From positions 992,001-1,056,000 of the forward strand of contig NZ_FO082820.1 of NCBI RefSeq assembly GCF_000967425.1: a stretch of 64,000 nucleotides of DNA, given 5' to 3'. Below, piece by piece: positions 47,024 through 55,720 of the stretch (position 1 is its first letter; the number at the start of each line of letters is the position of its first letter). Made by a program: the position numbers and the translations under genes. The notes under the pieces were generated by a model, which was not told the origin of the DNA, did no database searches, and saw only the letters and a program-made list of their open reading frames with translations. The stretch comes from Pseudorhizobium banfieldiae (lineage in GTDB: Bacteria > Pseudomonadota > Alphaproteobacteria > Rhizobiales > Rhizobiaceae).

Positions 47024-47138
47024 TGGCCGCTCCGCGACGCCTTGCGGGTGCTGTCGCCCTTCCGCCTCGGAAAATCGCGCGGCGGTCTACCCAGACCGCG
47101 ATCTCGCTACCATTTTCTCGGCGGGTACTCCACTTGGC

Positions 47139-47414
47139 TTAGTGGTAGGTGTGCCTCTGAAGGTCAGGCTCCGGGGCGACACAATAGTTGATGCCGATCT
47201 GCAGGAGGAGTTCGGCAGAGGCCAGATCGTCACTCGCGTCCAGGGTCGCCAGGCCACGAATTGCGGCTGCCAGGTTGAAGTTGTTCGCGGCGATTTTCTG
47301 CCGGCCGGCATCGAGAGCTTCCTCTGCCTTGTATTCGAGCGCATCTGCGACTGTCTCGATCAGGTCGAGGCGCTCACGTGCCGTCATCTCGTGAAGGGTC
47401 TTGGCGGCTTCCAT
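47139..47414 (-). CDS. Small hypothetical helical protein
   Basis: 91 residues from ATG 47414 with AAGGAG at good spacing. The upstream extension in the same frame is low in helix and is rejected. Almost wholly helical (MTARERLDLIETVADALEYK, AEEALDAGRQKIAANNFNLA). No motif is recognised. It starts 1 bp after the stop of the preceding minus-strand frame, so both may be in one operon. Confidence 0.5.
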   Translation of the reverse strand: MEAAKTLHEMTARERLDLIETVADALEYKAEEALDAGRQKIAANNFNLAAAIRGLATLDASDDLASAELLLQIGINYCVAPEPDLQRHTYH

Positions 47415-47415
47415 G

Positions 47416-47631
47416 CTACGTCTCCTTCTTATTGTTCTTTGGGGAGAGTTCGGCCTGCCGAACGCGCAATTTCGCCCAGCCGGGGCCTGGGAAATATGAT
47501 GGTCTGAAATGGATGACACCCGGCAGATAGGGGTGGTCGTGGACCATTGCAAGCACTAGGAGCCGCACGCGCCGGTCCTGCCGATTACAGGTAGCGCAAT
47601 CCGCCCATATCGCCTTTGGGGACCACTTCAT
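47416..47631 (-). CDS. Small hypothetical protein with CxxC
   Basis: 71 residues from ATG 47631. Contains CATCNRQD, a CxxC that could bind metal, and a conserved-looking HDHPYLPGVIHFRP. The ribosome binding site of the next gene lies inside its last codons. The start lacks a strong Shine-Dalgarno. Plausible but unsupported beyond context. Confidence 0.35.
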   Translation of the reverse strand: MKWSPKAIWADCATCNRQDRRVRLLVLAMVHDHPYLPGVIHFRPSYFPGPGWAKLRVRQAELSPKNNKKET

Positions 47632-47916
47632 CTGAGTGACCGATTCCCCCGTCCGAACTGATCGTCCCGCACATACGGAGGGACTTGGACTATCGGGGCC
47701 TGCGAGGTGGTCCGCATGGACGGAAGCAGCGCAGCTGCCTAACGCTCCGAAACGGCAACGTATCAAGTACACTGTGTCCCCGCTCTAAGTGCGCCCGGGA
47801 GCCTCACGTCTTCAGCCAAACTGCACCATTCCACGCATAATGCCTTTGCTTTTTCATCCAAGTCTTCTGTATGGAAGAAATGGACGAACCTGCCAAAAGA
47901 AGAACTGGAGAGTGAG

Positions 47917-48888
47917 ATGGGAACCCGCGGGATTGTATTTGGTGGGAGCGGGTTCATCGGCTTCCATCTACTGAAGCATCTTGCCGCAAGCCGAGCGCAC
48001 GACAAGATCATCTCGGTAGACATTTGTGCACCGCAAGCTCGCATCGACGGCGTGGAGTACGTTCAGCATGATCTGCGCCAGCCCGTCCCGGTGTTGCTGG
48101 GCGAGGAAGGCTCAACTCTCTACAACCTGGTGGCGATAAGAGACTTCCCGGGTCATCCTGAGAGGGAGTATTACGATGTGAACGTCGTCAGCACGCAGCG
48201 CATCATCGATTTTGCCGAGGCCACGGGTGCGAGGACCATCATTTTCACGAGCACGATGTCGATCTATGGACCGGGCGAGGAGCCAAAGACGGAGGAAAGC
48301 CCTCTTGCTCCTGTGAATCCTTATGGAAATTCAAAGCGAGTTGCCGAGCTTTTGCACGAGGGCTGGCTTCACCGAAATCAAGATAGAAAGCTCGTCATCT
48401 GCCGGCCCGCGGTAATATTCGGGCTTTACGACAGGGGAAATTACACACGACTGGCCGGAGCGCTGAGAAAAGGCCGGTTCGTCTATATCGGCCGGAAAGA
48501 CACGATCAAAAGCGCGGGCTATGTCGGCGATCTCGTCCGTTCGTTCACCTTTGCTGGAAACCACCCGCAGAACTACGTTGTATATAACTTCGCCTATCCG
48601 AATGCAGACAGTATCGGGGACATCGTGGAAAAGTTCTGCAGCGTAGGGAGCTTCAAGCGACCCGGGATGACCTTGCCCATATGGCTGGCAAATTTGGCTG
48701 CGATACCCTTCGAGGTTCTGAACAAGATCGGCTTCCGTAATCCAGTCGATCGCGATCGACTGGCCAAGCTATATGAGAGTACTCATATAGTCCCCGAATG
48801 GCTCATGAGCAACGGGTTCGAATTCCAGACGGACCTGGAATCCGCCCTGGGAGAGTGGCGACAGGATTCCCAAGGCAAGTTCGTCTAG
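47917..48888 (+). CDS. NAD-dependent epimerase/dehydratase (extended SDR)
   Basis: 323 residues. N-terminal NAD site GGSGFIGFHLLKHL, catalytic serine/threonine region FTSTMSIYG, and the Tyr-x-x-x-Lys in NPYGNSKR. C-terminal substrate domain shorter than in GalE. Probably modifies a nucleotide sugar for the polysaccharide made by the following genes. The gap before it carries no other gene that I can support. Confidence 0.88.
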   Translation: MGTRGIVFGGSGFIGFHLLKHLAASRAHDKIISVDICAPQARIDGVEYVQHDLRQPVPVLLGEEGSTLYNLVAIRDFPGHPEREYYDVNVVSTQRIIDFAEATGARTIIFTSTMSIYGPGEEPKTEESPLAPVNPYGNSKRVAELLHEGWLHRNQDRKLVICRPAVIFGLYDRGNYTRLAGALRKGRFVYIGRKDTIKSAGYVGDLVRSFTFAGNHPQNYVVYNFAYPNADSIGDIVEKFCSVGSFKRPGMTLPIWLANLAAIPFEVLNKIGFRNPVDRDRLAKLYESTHIVPEWLMSNGFEFQTDLESALGEWRQDSQGKFV

Positions 48889-48986
48889 GTCAAGGACAGT
48901 TTCACTTGGCCACATCCTAGTTGCGGCGAGAGCTGCGGGATGTGTCAGGACGCGGGCGGCGTGATCGGAAGCGGTCTAGTGCTTTT

Positions 48987-51290
48987 CTAGATCCCGTCCA
49001 GGAGCTTGAGAACGGCATTGGCACTGCGTGAATGCAGGGGGCCGTACGAGCATTGTCCGGGCGTCTTGCTTGTCGAGCACAGGGTGCCGACAGCCCGTAT
49101 TGTCTGGCGCGTCAGCAGGCCGTTGATAGGACCATTGTACATCCCGCGATCCCTCAGTTCCTGCTGCAGGAAATAGACGTAAGCATTGGCGTTGACGTGG
49201 CGCAGGGAGGCAATGATCGGCGATGCAATGACGGGTGGCGCCGCGCGTATTTCGTCCAAAACGGCAGAGATCCTGCCTGACGACTGGGCGGAAGCAACCG
49301 ATAGGAGGAGCTTCTCCCGCATCAGATCAAGAGGCGAGAAGGCACCTTCCGACGATGAGAGCGCAGCACTCGCCTTGCTAAGGTTTTTCGGCACGTCGCG
49401 TCCCCGCCCATCCCTGTAGAAGGATATCAGCGTCTTGGCTGCACTCGAGTTTCCGCCGCTGGCCGCCTCGGCAAGCAGTTCCAGAGCACGATTCACGTCT
49501 TTCGGCACTCCGGTGCCATAAAGATAAAGGTTGGCCAAGGTAACGGGTGCGCTCTGGTCTCCGAGAGATTGGGCCTGGCGCAGCAACGTCAGTCCTTCGT
49601 CCCGTGACGAACGAGCGCCAAATCGGCCACGCAAATGACTCTCTCCAAGGATGCGTCGAGCAGAGACATGGCCCGCGTCGATAGCTCTTTGGAACAAGCC
49701 AATGGATCTCTCAGGATCGCGATCCGTCAAGCCACCATCCCGGTACGCCTCCGCAAGCCTGACCAGAGCGTACACGTCGCCTTTGTCGGCTGCTTTCTGG
49801 TAAGCTTCGAGCGCGGCATCGCGGTCGGCCTCAACGACAATCCCTTGAGAGCGATAGCCGCCAATCATGACCCAGCCAGCCGCGATGTCAGCCTCTTTGA
49901 TCAATGACAGACCGCGCTCGACATCTGGCTGTACCCCCAAGCCGCCGATATAGGCCCTGCCCAGATGAATCTTCCCCCAGGCATTGCCGAGTTGCGCCGC
50001 CCTTTCGAATGCAGCAAAGGCTTTGCGCGGGTCTGCCGGCACAACGCCGCCATCCCGGTAGAGTTCGCCGATCCGGACATAGGCGCTGTCACTGCCGGCC
50101 GCTGCGGCTCTCTCATAATAATCGAGCGCCTTTGCACCATCGACCGGGATGGCGCCACCACTGGAATATAGCTCCCCCAGCGTCTGCAATGCGCCAGCAT
50201 TGCCGGTGGCGGCCACCTCCTCGATCAGTGCGACGCCACGTTCCACGTCCGAAGTTACGCCCAGGCCACTGATATAGGCCCTGCCCAGGTTGATCTTCCC
50301 CCAGGCATTTTCGAGCTGCGCCGCCTGCTCGAACGCGGCAAAAGCCTTGGCCGGATCTGCCAGGACGACCCCGCCATCGCGGTAGAGCTCACCAATGCGG
50401 ACATAGGCGCTGTCACTGCCGGCCGCCGCCGCTTTTTCGTAGTAATCGAGGGCCTTGCCGCCATCGACGGCAACAGGTCCACCGCGGGAATAGAGTTCTC
50501 CTAGCGCCTGCAAGGCGCTGCCGTTTCCAGTTGCAGCCACCTCTTCGATCAGGGCCACACCCCGACCGACATCCGCCTCCACACCCAGGCCGCTGACATA
50601 GGCCCTTCCGAGATTGATCTTCCCCCAGGTATTGCCGAGTTGCGCCGCCTGCTCAAAGGCTGCGAAAGCCTTGCTCGGATCCGGCGACACAGCCCCGCCA
50701 TCGCGGTAGAGCTCGCCGATCCGGACGTAGGCGCTGTCACTGCCGGCCGCCGCCGCTTTCTGATAATAGTCGAGGGCCTTGTCACCAACGACGGGAACAG
50801 GTCCGCCGCGGGAATAGAGTTCCCCGAGTGCCTGAAGCGCACTGCCATTCCCCGTCTCGGCCACCTCCTGGATCAGTGCCAGCCCACGGTCGACATCGGC
50901 ATCAACCCCCAGGCCGCTGATATAGCTCCTCCCTAGGTGTATCTTTCCCCATATGCTGTCGAGTTGCGCGGCCTGCTCAAATGCAGCGAAAGACTTGGCC
51001 GGGTCTGCCGGCACGAGTTTGCCATCCCCGTAGAGCTCGCCGAGCAGAACCAATGCCGACGTGTCTCCGCTCCCTGCGACCTTCTCCAGATCTCTCAGCA
51101 TGTCGGGCGGCAACGAACCGAGTTGAGGGTTCTCCCTCAGCTTCCTGACCTCGCCCACCACGTCTTTGGTGGTGGCTTCAACTGCAGAGGCAGGAGTGTC
51201 GGTGGCAAAAGATGGCGCAGCTCCCAGGAAACCCACTCCCAAGGACAGTAATGAAGCGCGAAGCAGCAGTACACTTCGTCCGTCTACCAT
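48987..51290 (-). CDS. Exported Sel1-repeat protein with C-terminal peptidoglycan-binding-like domain
   Basis: 767 residues with a Sec signal (ASLLSLGVGFLGAAPSFA), so exported. Residues about 60-620 consist of Sel1/TPR-type repeats (GELYRDGG, KAFAAFEQAAQ, GRAYISGLGV); four are nearly identical 108-residue super-repeats of three Sel1 units. The C-terminal YNGPINGLLTRQTIRAVG is a peptidoglycan-binding-like motif. Such proteins act as scaffolds for exopolysaccharide synthesis (AlgK, ExoR-like in general). Minus strand, with the polymerase gene starting 120 bp away in the other direction. Confidence 0.85.
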   Translation of the reverse strand: MVDGRSVLLLRASLLSLGVGFLGAAPSFATDTPASAVEATTKDVVGEVRKLRENPQLGSLPPDMLRDLEKVAGSGDTSALVLLGELYGDGKLVPADPAKSFAAFEQAAQLDSIWGKIHLGRSYISGLGVDADVDRGLALIQEVAETGNGSALQALGELYSRGGPVPVVGDKALDYYQKAAAAGSDSAYVRIGELYRDGGAVSPDPSKAFAAFEQAAQLGNTWGKINLGRAYVSGLGVEADVGRGVALIEEVAATGNGSALQALGELYSRGGPVAVDGGKALDYYEKAAAAGSDSAYVRIGELYRDGGVVLADPAKAFAAFEQAAQLENAWGKINLGRAYISGLGVTSDVERGVALIEEVAATGNAGALQTLGELYSSGGAIPVDGAKALDYYERAAAAGSDSAYVRIGELYRDGGVVPADPRKAFAAFERAAQLGNAWGKIHLGRAYIGGLGVQPDVERGLSLIKEADIAAGWVMIGGYRSQGIVVEADRDAALEAYQKAADKGDVYALVRLAEAYRDGGLTDRDPERSIGLFQRAIDAGHVSARRILGESHLRGRFGARSSRDEGLTLLRQAQSLGDQSAPVTLANLYLYGTGVPKDVNRALELLAEAASGGNSSAAKTLISFYRDGRGRDVPKNLSKASAALSSSEGAFSPLDLMREKLLLSVASAQSSGRISAVLDEIRAAPPVIASPIIASLRHVNANAYVYFLQQELRDRGMYNGPINGLLTRQTIRAVGTLCSTSKTPGQCSYGPLHSRSANAVLKLLDGI
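50081..51052. repeat. 324-bp tandem repeats in the Sel1 gene
   Basis: A block beginning AGGCGCTGTC occurs at 50081, 50405 and 50729, exactly 324 bp apart, each followed by near-identical sequence; a fourth, more diverged unit follows to about 51050. Each unit encodes 108 residues. Unit number can vary by slippage or recombination. Confidence 0.75.
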
Positions 51291-51410
51291 GAAAGGCCTC
51301 CTGAGATCTTCTGATGATTGAGCTATACCTGATCAACCTGAAGTCAGGGTGTCAACCCCGTCATGGCCGCTCACCATTGTGTGAAGCGCTGATTGCCGGG
51401 GTGACTTCAC

Positions 51411-52955
51411 GTGGACAAATGCGGGAGGGGGGCCTCGCCGAGGCGGCGTCGCTCCCGCGGGATCCGAGAGTCATTGACCCGCCATATTCAAGCCATTAGC
51501 ATCGAATTCCACTATCTGTGCCTCGACTGTCTTTTTGCCAATCGCCCAGCTTACGGAACCAGCGGCTTGCGATCATTGTACTTCCTGTCCGTCGTTGCGG
51601 TGACAGTCTTCTATCTCGTCTACCATATGCTGGCGTTCAGCAATTGGGAGTACTTCTCCTCTCCTTACGTGGAATCGCTCCTCTTCTCCGCCCTCGTCTG
51701 CATAGTGGCGGCGCTTTATCCCTCATACGTTCCAGGACCGCTCTCGCCGCCTCGCAATCTCGCGATACTGTTGCTGGTCTTTTTCCCGATATTCTCCCTG
51801 GCGTACATCTCCACCCCCGACCTGGGGAAGTGGTACCTTCGTTACTATTCAAGCACCGACTTCGAGAAGAACCTCGCGGTTGCGACGTTCTACACGGTCA
51901 TATCTTTGCCGCTCTTCGTGATCGGGTACGGTATCGGGGAGCAAAGCGCCGCGACAAGATCCCGAGCACACGAGACAGAGGTCTTTCGCACCACCGGCCT
52001 CGGCTTTTTTCTCGTACTCCTGGTCATCGCCATTGGGTTCGTAGGGATGGTAATATACGCAGGAAGCATCGGGGGAATAGGCGTCGTGATCTCCGAGATG
52101 CAAAGCATCTCCAACCGCATAGCTTGGCGCGAGATCTCCAGCAGATGGTACTATGCCGGCATGGTTCTCATGACCGCACCTGCCGTACTTGCGCTGGCGG
52201 CGATCTACCAGAAGAAGAGCCTGACACATATCGTCGCCACGGCTGCCTTGATGATTTTCGCGTCTGCCATACTGATCATCACCCAGGCTTCCAGGGAGAA
52301 GGCGATCTTCCCGCTGATCCTGTTCGCTGTGGCCTTGTTCGTTTTCCGTAGGAAGGACGGTCGGTCGTCCTATGGGATGTACATCGCGGCAATTATCGTC
52401 ATGTTCATACTCGTGTCTGCGTTTGTCGCGCAGTCATTCCTCAGATCAGGCTCAGACGGAACCTTCGACATCACCGACATTCTCAGCGACTTCAACCGGC
52501 TCGACGTGACAGCCGTCATGTTCGTCGATTACTTTACGGCTGGCAATGACCTCTTGTTCGGCCTGCCTTTGCTCGCTTATCCCAATCAGTTCATGGTAAA
52601 GCTCTTTGAGTTCGAGCCGATATACAACACATCCGCCCTTCTGCACCGTTTCATCTTCTTGGGCGACCTGAATGCGGGCAATCCTGGCTCGCCCCTCGCC
52701 GGAGAACTGTACATGAATTTCGGCCTTGCCGGCTTTCTGCTTTTCCCGATCTTCGGCTTTGTCCTGGCGCGAATGTACGTGAACCTACACAAGTCGAACT
52801 ATGCTTTCTGGAACACGATATTCTTTGTAGTGACGCTCTATTTCTTCGTCTTCAAGATGTGCATTTACACTGGGCTTTCCGAAAGCATCTTGATGATGGC
52901 TCTTGTCTATCTGCCACTTATCTTGTGGAAATACATGTTGCGGGTTCGCGCCTGA
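51411..52955 (+). CDS. Polysaccharide repeat-unit polymerase (Wzy-like)
   Basis: Up to 514 residues with about eleven membrane helices and a large loop around 330-400, including SREKAIFPLILFAVALFVFR and a late GELYMNFGLAGFLLFPIFGF. This resembles O-antigen/EPS polymerases, whose sequences are very divergent. GTG 51411 lacks a clear ribosome binding site and the first 45 residues are polar, so the true start may lie further in. Polymerises lipid-linked oligosaccharide repeats in the periplasm. Confidence 0.72.
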   Translation: MDKCGRGASPRRRRSRGIRESLTRHIQAISIEFHYLCLDCLFANRPAYGTSGLRSLYFLSVVAVTVFYLVYHMLAFSNWEYFSSPYVESLLFSALVCIVAALYPSYVPGPLSPPRNLAILLLVFFPIFSLAYISTPDLGKWYLRYYSSTDFEKNLAVATFYTVISLPLFVIGYGIGEQSAATRSRAHETEVFRTTGLGFFLVLLVIAIGFVGMVIYAGSIGGIGVVISEMQSISNRIAWREISSRWYYAGMVLMTAPAVLALAAIYQKKSLTHIVATAALMIFASAILIITQASREKAIFPLILFAVALFVFRRKDGRSSYGMYIAAIIVMFILVSAFVAQSFLRSGSDGTFDITDILSDFNRLDVTAVMFVDYFTAGNDLLFGLPLLAYPNQFMVKLFEFEPIYNTSALLHRFIFLGDLNAGNPGSPLAGELYMNFGLAGFLLFPIFGFVLARMYVNLHKSNYAFWNTIFFVVTLYFFVFKMCIYTGLSESILMMALVYLPLILWKYMLRVRA

Positions 52956-53076
52956 GGCAGGCTCGGCTTGCCGATATGGACTTGCAGGAGCGGGCGCCGC
53001 AACGCTCGTTTGTGATACTGCGCTGGAAAACAGCAGCCCGATCTTCAGACAGGGAGGGGCCCGCGAGTTAACCCAT

Positions 53077-53098
53077 TTTCGTTTTGAACGAAAGTTTT
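53077..53098 (+). terminator. Weak terminator-like hairpin after the polymerase
   Basis: TTTCGTT / AACGAAA with a 3-base loop, followed by G and TTTTT. The stem is AT-rich, so efficiency is doubtful. Confidence 0.35.
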
Positions 53099-53180
53099 TC
53101 GCACTGCACCCTTGCTTTTTCAGGTAACTTCGGACGAGTAATAAAAGGTGCGTCAGTCAAGAGTACATCAAGAGCGAATA

Positions 53181-53795
53181 ATGAGGACATCTTCATCGAA
53201 GAAGGTCAAGACGTTTACTCCCGAAGAGCTGACTAATGCATTGCTAGTGCTTTGGGAGCAGGTTCAGGAAAGTGGCTTCTATCCTGAAGCGGTCGTCGGC
53301 ATTGCGAGTGGCGGTACGAAATGCACGTCATTGCTGGCCTCGAAAGTGGATATCAAGATCTACGAATGCGTGCTGAGACGCCCCAGTACGGCAACAAAAC
53401 AGAAGATTCCGGTGACACGGTTTCTTCGGTACGTTCCCTACTTCATCACTGACATCTTGCGGGTGATAGAAGATCGGCGTCTCGAGCGGAGCACGAACAA
53501 TGGCGTCAAGCTGGCCGCTTCGGACAGAAGTGTCCTCGATACGCACTGTGAACGGATCGCCTCGGACATGAGAAGCCAGGGCATGAGCCGCGTCCTCATC
53601 GTGGATGATGCAGTCGATAGTGGCCACACCCTCCACGCGGTGAAATCCCGGCTTGCCGCAGCCATGGGCGATGGCTGCGAAGTCAGAACGGCCGTGGTCA
53701 CGACGACCAGGGAAAGCTGCGTTGAGCGGCCGGATTACTCGTTCTTTCAGCGCACCTTATGCCGGTTTCCCTGGTCGTTCGATTATCGCGGATAG
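53181..53795 (+). CDS. Phosphoribosyltransferase, type I, probably 5-phosphoribosyl donor for polysaccharide
   Basis: 204 residues from ATG 53181; GTG 53148 would add 11 residues. PRPP-binding motif VLIVDDAVDSGHT (138-150), plus GIASGG in a loop typical of type I PRTases. Its TAG directly abuts the start of a HAD phosphatase gene. In bacterial polysaccharide loci a PRPP-dependent PRTase plus a HAD phosphatase is an established route to ribofuranose residues: transfer of 5-phosphoribose, then removal of phosphate. Assignment to that route is inference from this pairing. Confidence 0.72.
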   Translation: MRTSSSKKVKTFTPEELTNALLVLWEQVQESGFYPEAVVGIASGGTKCTSLLASKVDIKIYECVLRRPSTATKQKIPVTRFLRYVPYFITDILRVIEDRRLERSTNNGVKLAASDRSVLDTHCERIASDMRSQGMSRVLIVDDAVDSGHTLHAVKSRLAAAMGDGCEVRTAVVTTTRESCVERPDYSFFQRTLCRFPWSFDYRG

Positions 53796-54740
53796 ATGAT
53801 GGAAGCGAAGCAGGATCATCAAGCGGTCACGGGCGTGGTGTTCTGTGATCTGGACGGAACCCTCGTGCTGGGGAATTCCTTCCATTCCTTTCTCCTTGCC
53901 AGTTGGCGGACAGCGGGCGCATTGCAGCGGGCGCAGCTGGCGCACCAGCTTGCCCTCCGTGCCTTCGGGTCGAGAGGAGGCGGTCATGCCGGCATGAAGC
54001 GCAGGGTCCTGAGATGGTTTTCAGGGTTGCAAGAGCGCGAGAAGGCGGAGATCGTAGAGCGCACGCTCAGCGAAATGCGCTCGATGGTTTCCCAGCCGGT
54101 GTCGAACATGCTGAAGGACCTGCGTGCAGAGGGGCATGTTGTCGTGCTCGCAACTGCTGCCCCGACTATCTATGCCATTCCATTCGCATCGAGCTTCGGC
54201 TTCGATGAGTGCTTGGGCACGCTTGGAACGGAGACCAATGCGGTATGGTTCGAACTGGTCGGCGAACGAAAAGCGCAGGCATGCAGGCAGTGGCTCTCCC
54301 GAACATTCGGCCCATGCCCCCCCGCGGTCACGGTCATAACGGATCACCCGGATGACCTGCCTCTGATAGAGATCGCCGAGACGATCGTGATCCAGGCTCG
54401 GCAAGAGATTTTCGAGAAGATCTCCGGTGCCGCCACAGGAACACAGGCGTTTCAGCTGATTGAACCTGGCCGAGTCGACGAACGGGGTGGATACTGGCTG
54501 TGGTTCGACGACCGTGCGGTCGGTCCGATTGACTGGTATGAAGTAAAAACTGTTCTTTCCAAGCACCGCTACTGCCTCGGTCACGTCGGAAACGGGCTCT
54601 GGCAGCGGATCGTCCCCGGGATGGATCTCGCGGCTTTCGGGAAGTCGGTTGACATCCCACCTCCGCCTCCGGTCCGACAACGCGTCACCATCAATGCCAA
54701 GCGGCGTGTTTTGCGCGATTGGCTGGGTATTTTCCACTAG
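53796..54740 (+). CDS. HAD phosphatase, probable phospho-ribofuranose phosphatase
   Basis: 314 residues; starts directly after the PRTase stop. HAD motif I DLDGT (18-22), motif II region LATAAPTIY, then the Asp-containing loop (VITDHPDDLPLI). About 110 C-terminal residues follow the domain, which is unusual and may bind the glycan or membrane. Belongs to the HAD-IB-like group. With the preceding PRTase it forms the candidate ribofuranose pair. Confidence 0.75.
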   Translation: MMEAKQDHQAVTGVVFCDLDGTLVLGNSFHSFLLASWRTAGALQRAQLAHQLALRAFGSRGGGHAGMKRRVLRWFSGLQEREKAEIVERTLSEMRSMVSQPVSNMLKDLRAEGHVVVLATAAPTIYAIPFASSFGFDECLGTLGTETNAVWFELVGERKAQACRQWLSRTFGPCPPAVTVITDHPDDLPLIEIAETIVIQARQEIFEKISGAATGTQAFQLIEPGRVDERGGYWLWFDDRAVGPIDWYEVKTVLSKHRYCLGHVGNGLWQRIVPGMDLAAFGKSVDIPPPPPVRQRVTINAKRRVLRDWLGIFH

Positions 54741-54748
54741 GGTCCACC

Positions 54749-55717
54749 ATGGCAGAAACGATCATTGTCGCTGACTACACGCACGCGCCGTCGGAAGGGA
54801 TCAATGTCATCTCGAAGACGATCATCGATGATCTTCGCAATGGCGGATATGATTTGGACGTCATGCCGCCATCCGAGATGCTGAAAAGCATCCCGCGACT
54901 GCTCCTCAAGCAGCCGCGTCGGATCATTTTTACGCATGGACCCGGGGTCCGTACCGTTTTTACAAGCTGGATACTGCGGCTGTTTTCGGGAGCAAAGATA
55001 ATCTGGCTTGCAACGCGCCCTGACGTCGCCACGCCCCCCGAGTGGCTGAAGGGGCGGAAGACTGCGCATATCGTGATTGGCAACAGACCTAGGCCAGAGC
55101 TTTCGGCCGTGGCGCCGGACGCATCGTTCGTGCGTCAGTTCATCGGTATAGCTCCCGAGCGGCTGCAGGTCTCGGATAACGCCACCCCGATGTGGCCTGA
55201 GCTGCGCCAGCGGCAGGTGCCGATCGCGGTGCATGTCGGGCATCTCCGGCGCAGCCGCGGTCTGGATCTGCTCATTGAGGCGAAGAAGATGATCGGCGAC
55301 CGCGGCGAAATCGTCGTGCAGGGCAGCCCCAACTTTCCACCAGATCCGGGCATAACCGAGGAGCTTAGATCGGGCGGGGTTCACGTTATGAATGGCCACG
55401 TCTCCGAGATTTCAAGGATCTACAGGTCCGCGGATCTCTATCTTTTCCCCGTCAAGCCCGAAGACAGGGGGGCTATCGATCTGCCATTGAGCGTCTTGGA
55501 GGCAACTGCCTGCGGCTGCCCTGTCATCTCGACCGATTTTGGCGCGATCCCCGAAGCATTCGATGGCGTGGCTGGCGTCACTATCGTGAACAGTGCCGAT
55601 TTCGCCAAGACAGTGAGCGATGCGATCCTTCGTATGCCGCTGGTGAGGCCTATCGGCTTGCCCGAACATCTGGATGTTCACCGAATTACCGACATTCTCC
55701 GCGACCTGATGAGGTGA
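54749..55717 (+). CDS. GT4-type glycosyltransferase
   Basis: 322 residues from ATG 54749. Two Rossmann halves; the C-terminal half holds the GT4 acceptor-donor signature (ADLYLFPVKPEDRGAIDLPL, then EATACGCPVIST and FGAIPEA). Cytoplasmic. Overlaps nothing; 8 bp after the phosphatase gene. Adds a sugar in the repeat unit. Donor and linkage cannot be read from the sequence. Confidence 0.85.
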   Translation: MAETIIVADYTHAPSEGINVISKTIIDDLRNGGYDLDVMPPSEMLKSIPRLLLKQPRRIIFTHGPGVRTVFTSWILRLFSGAKIIWLATRPDVATPPEWLKGRKTAHIVIGNRPRPELSAVAPDASFVRQFIGIAPERLQVSDNATPMWPELRQRQVPIAVHVGHLRRSRGLDLLIEAKKMIGDRGEIVVQGSPNFPPDPGITEELRSGGVHVMNGHVSEISRIYRSADLYLFPVKPEDRGAIDLPLSVLEATACGCPVISTDFGAIPEAFDGVAGVTIVNSADFAKTVSDAILRMPLVRPIGLPEHLDVHRITDILRDLMR

Positions 55718-55720
55718 CAT

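Noticed and set aside
48900..48960. Hairpin CACATCC ... GGATGTG after the epimerase gene
   Set aside because: Stem of seven pairs over a long loop and no T-run; too weak to call a terminator.
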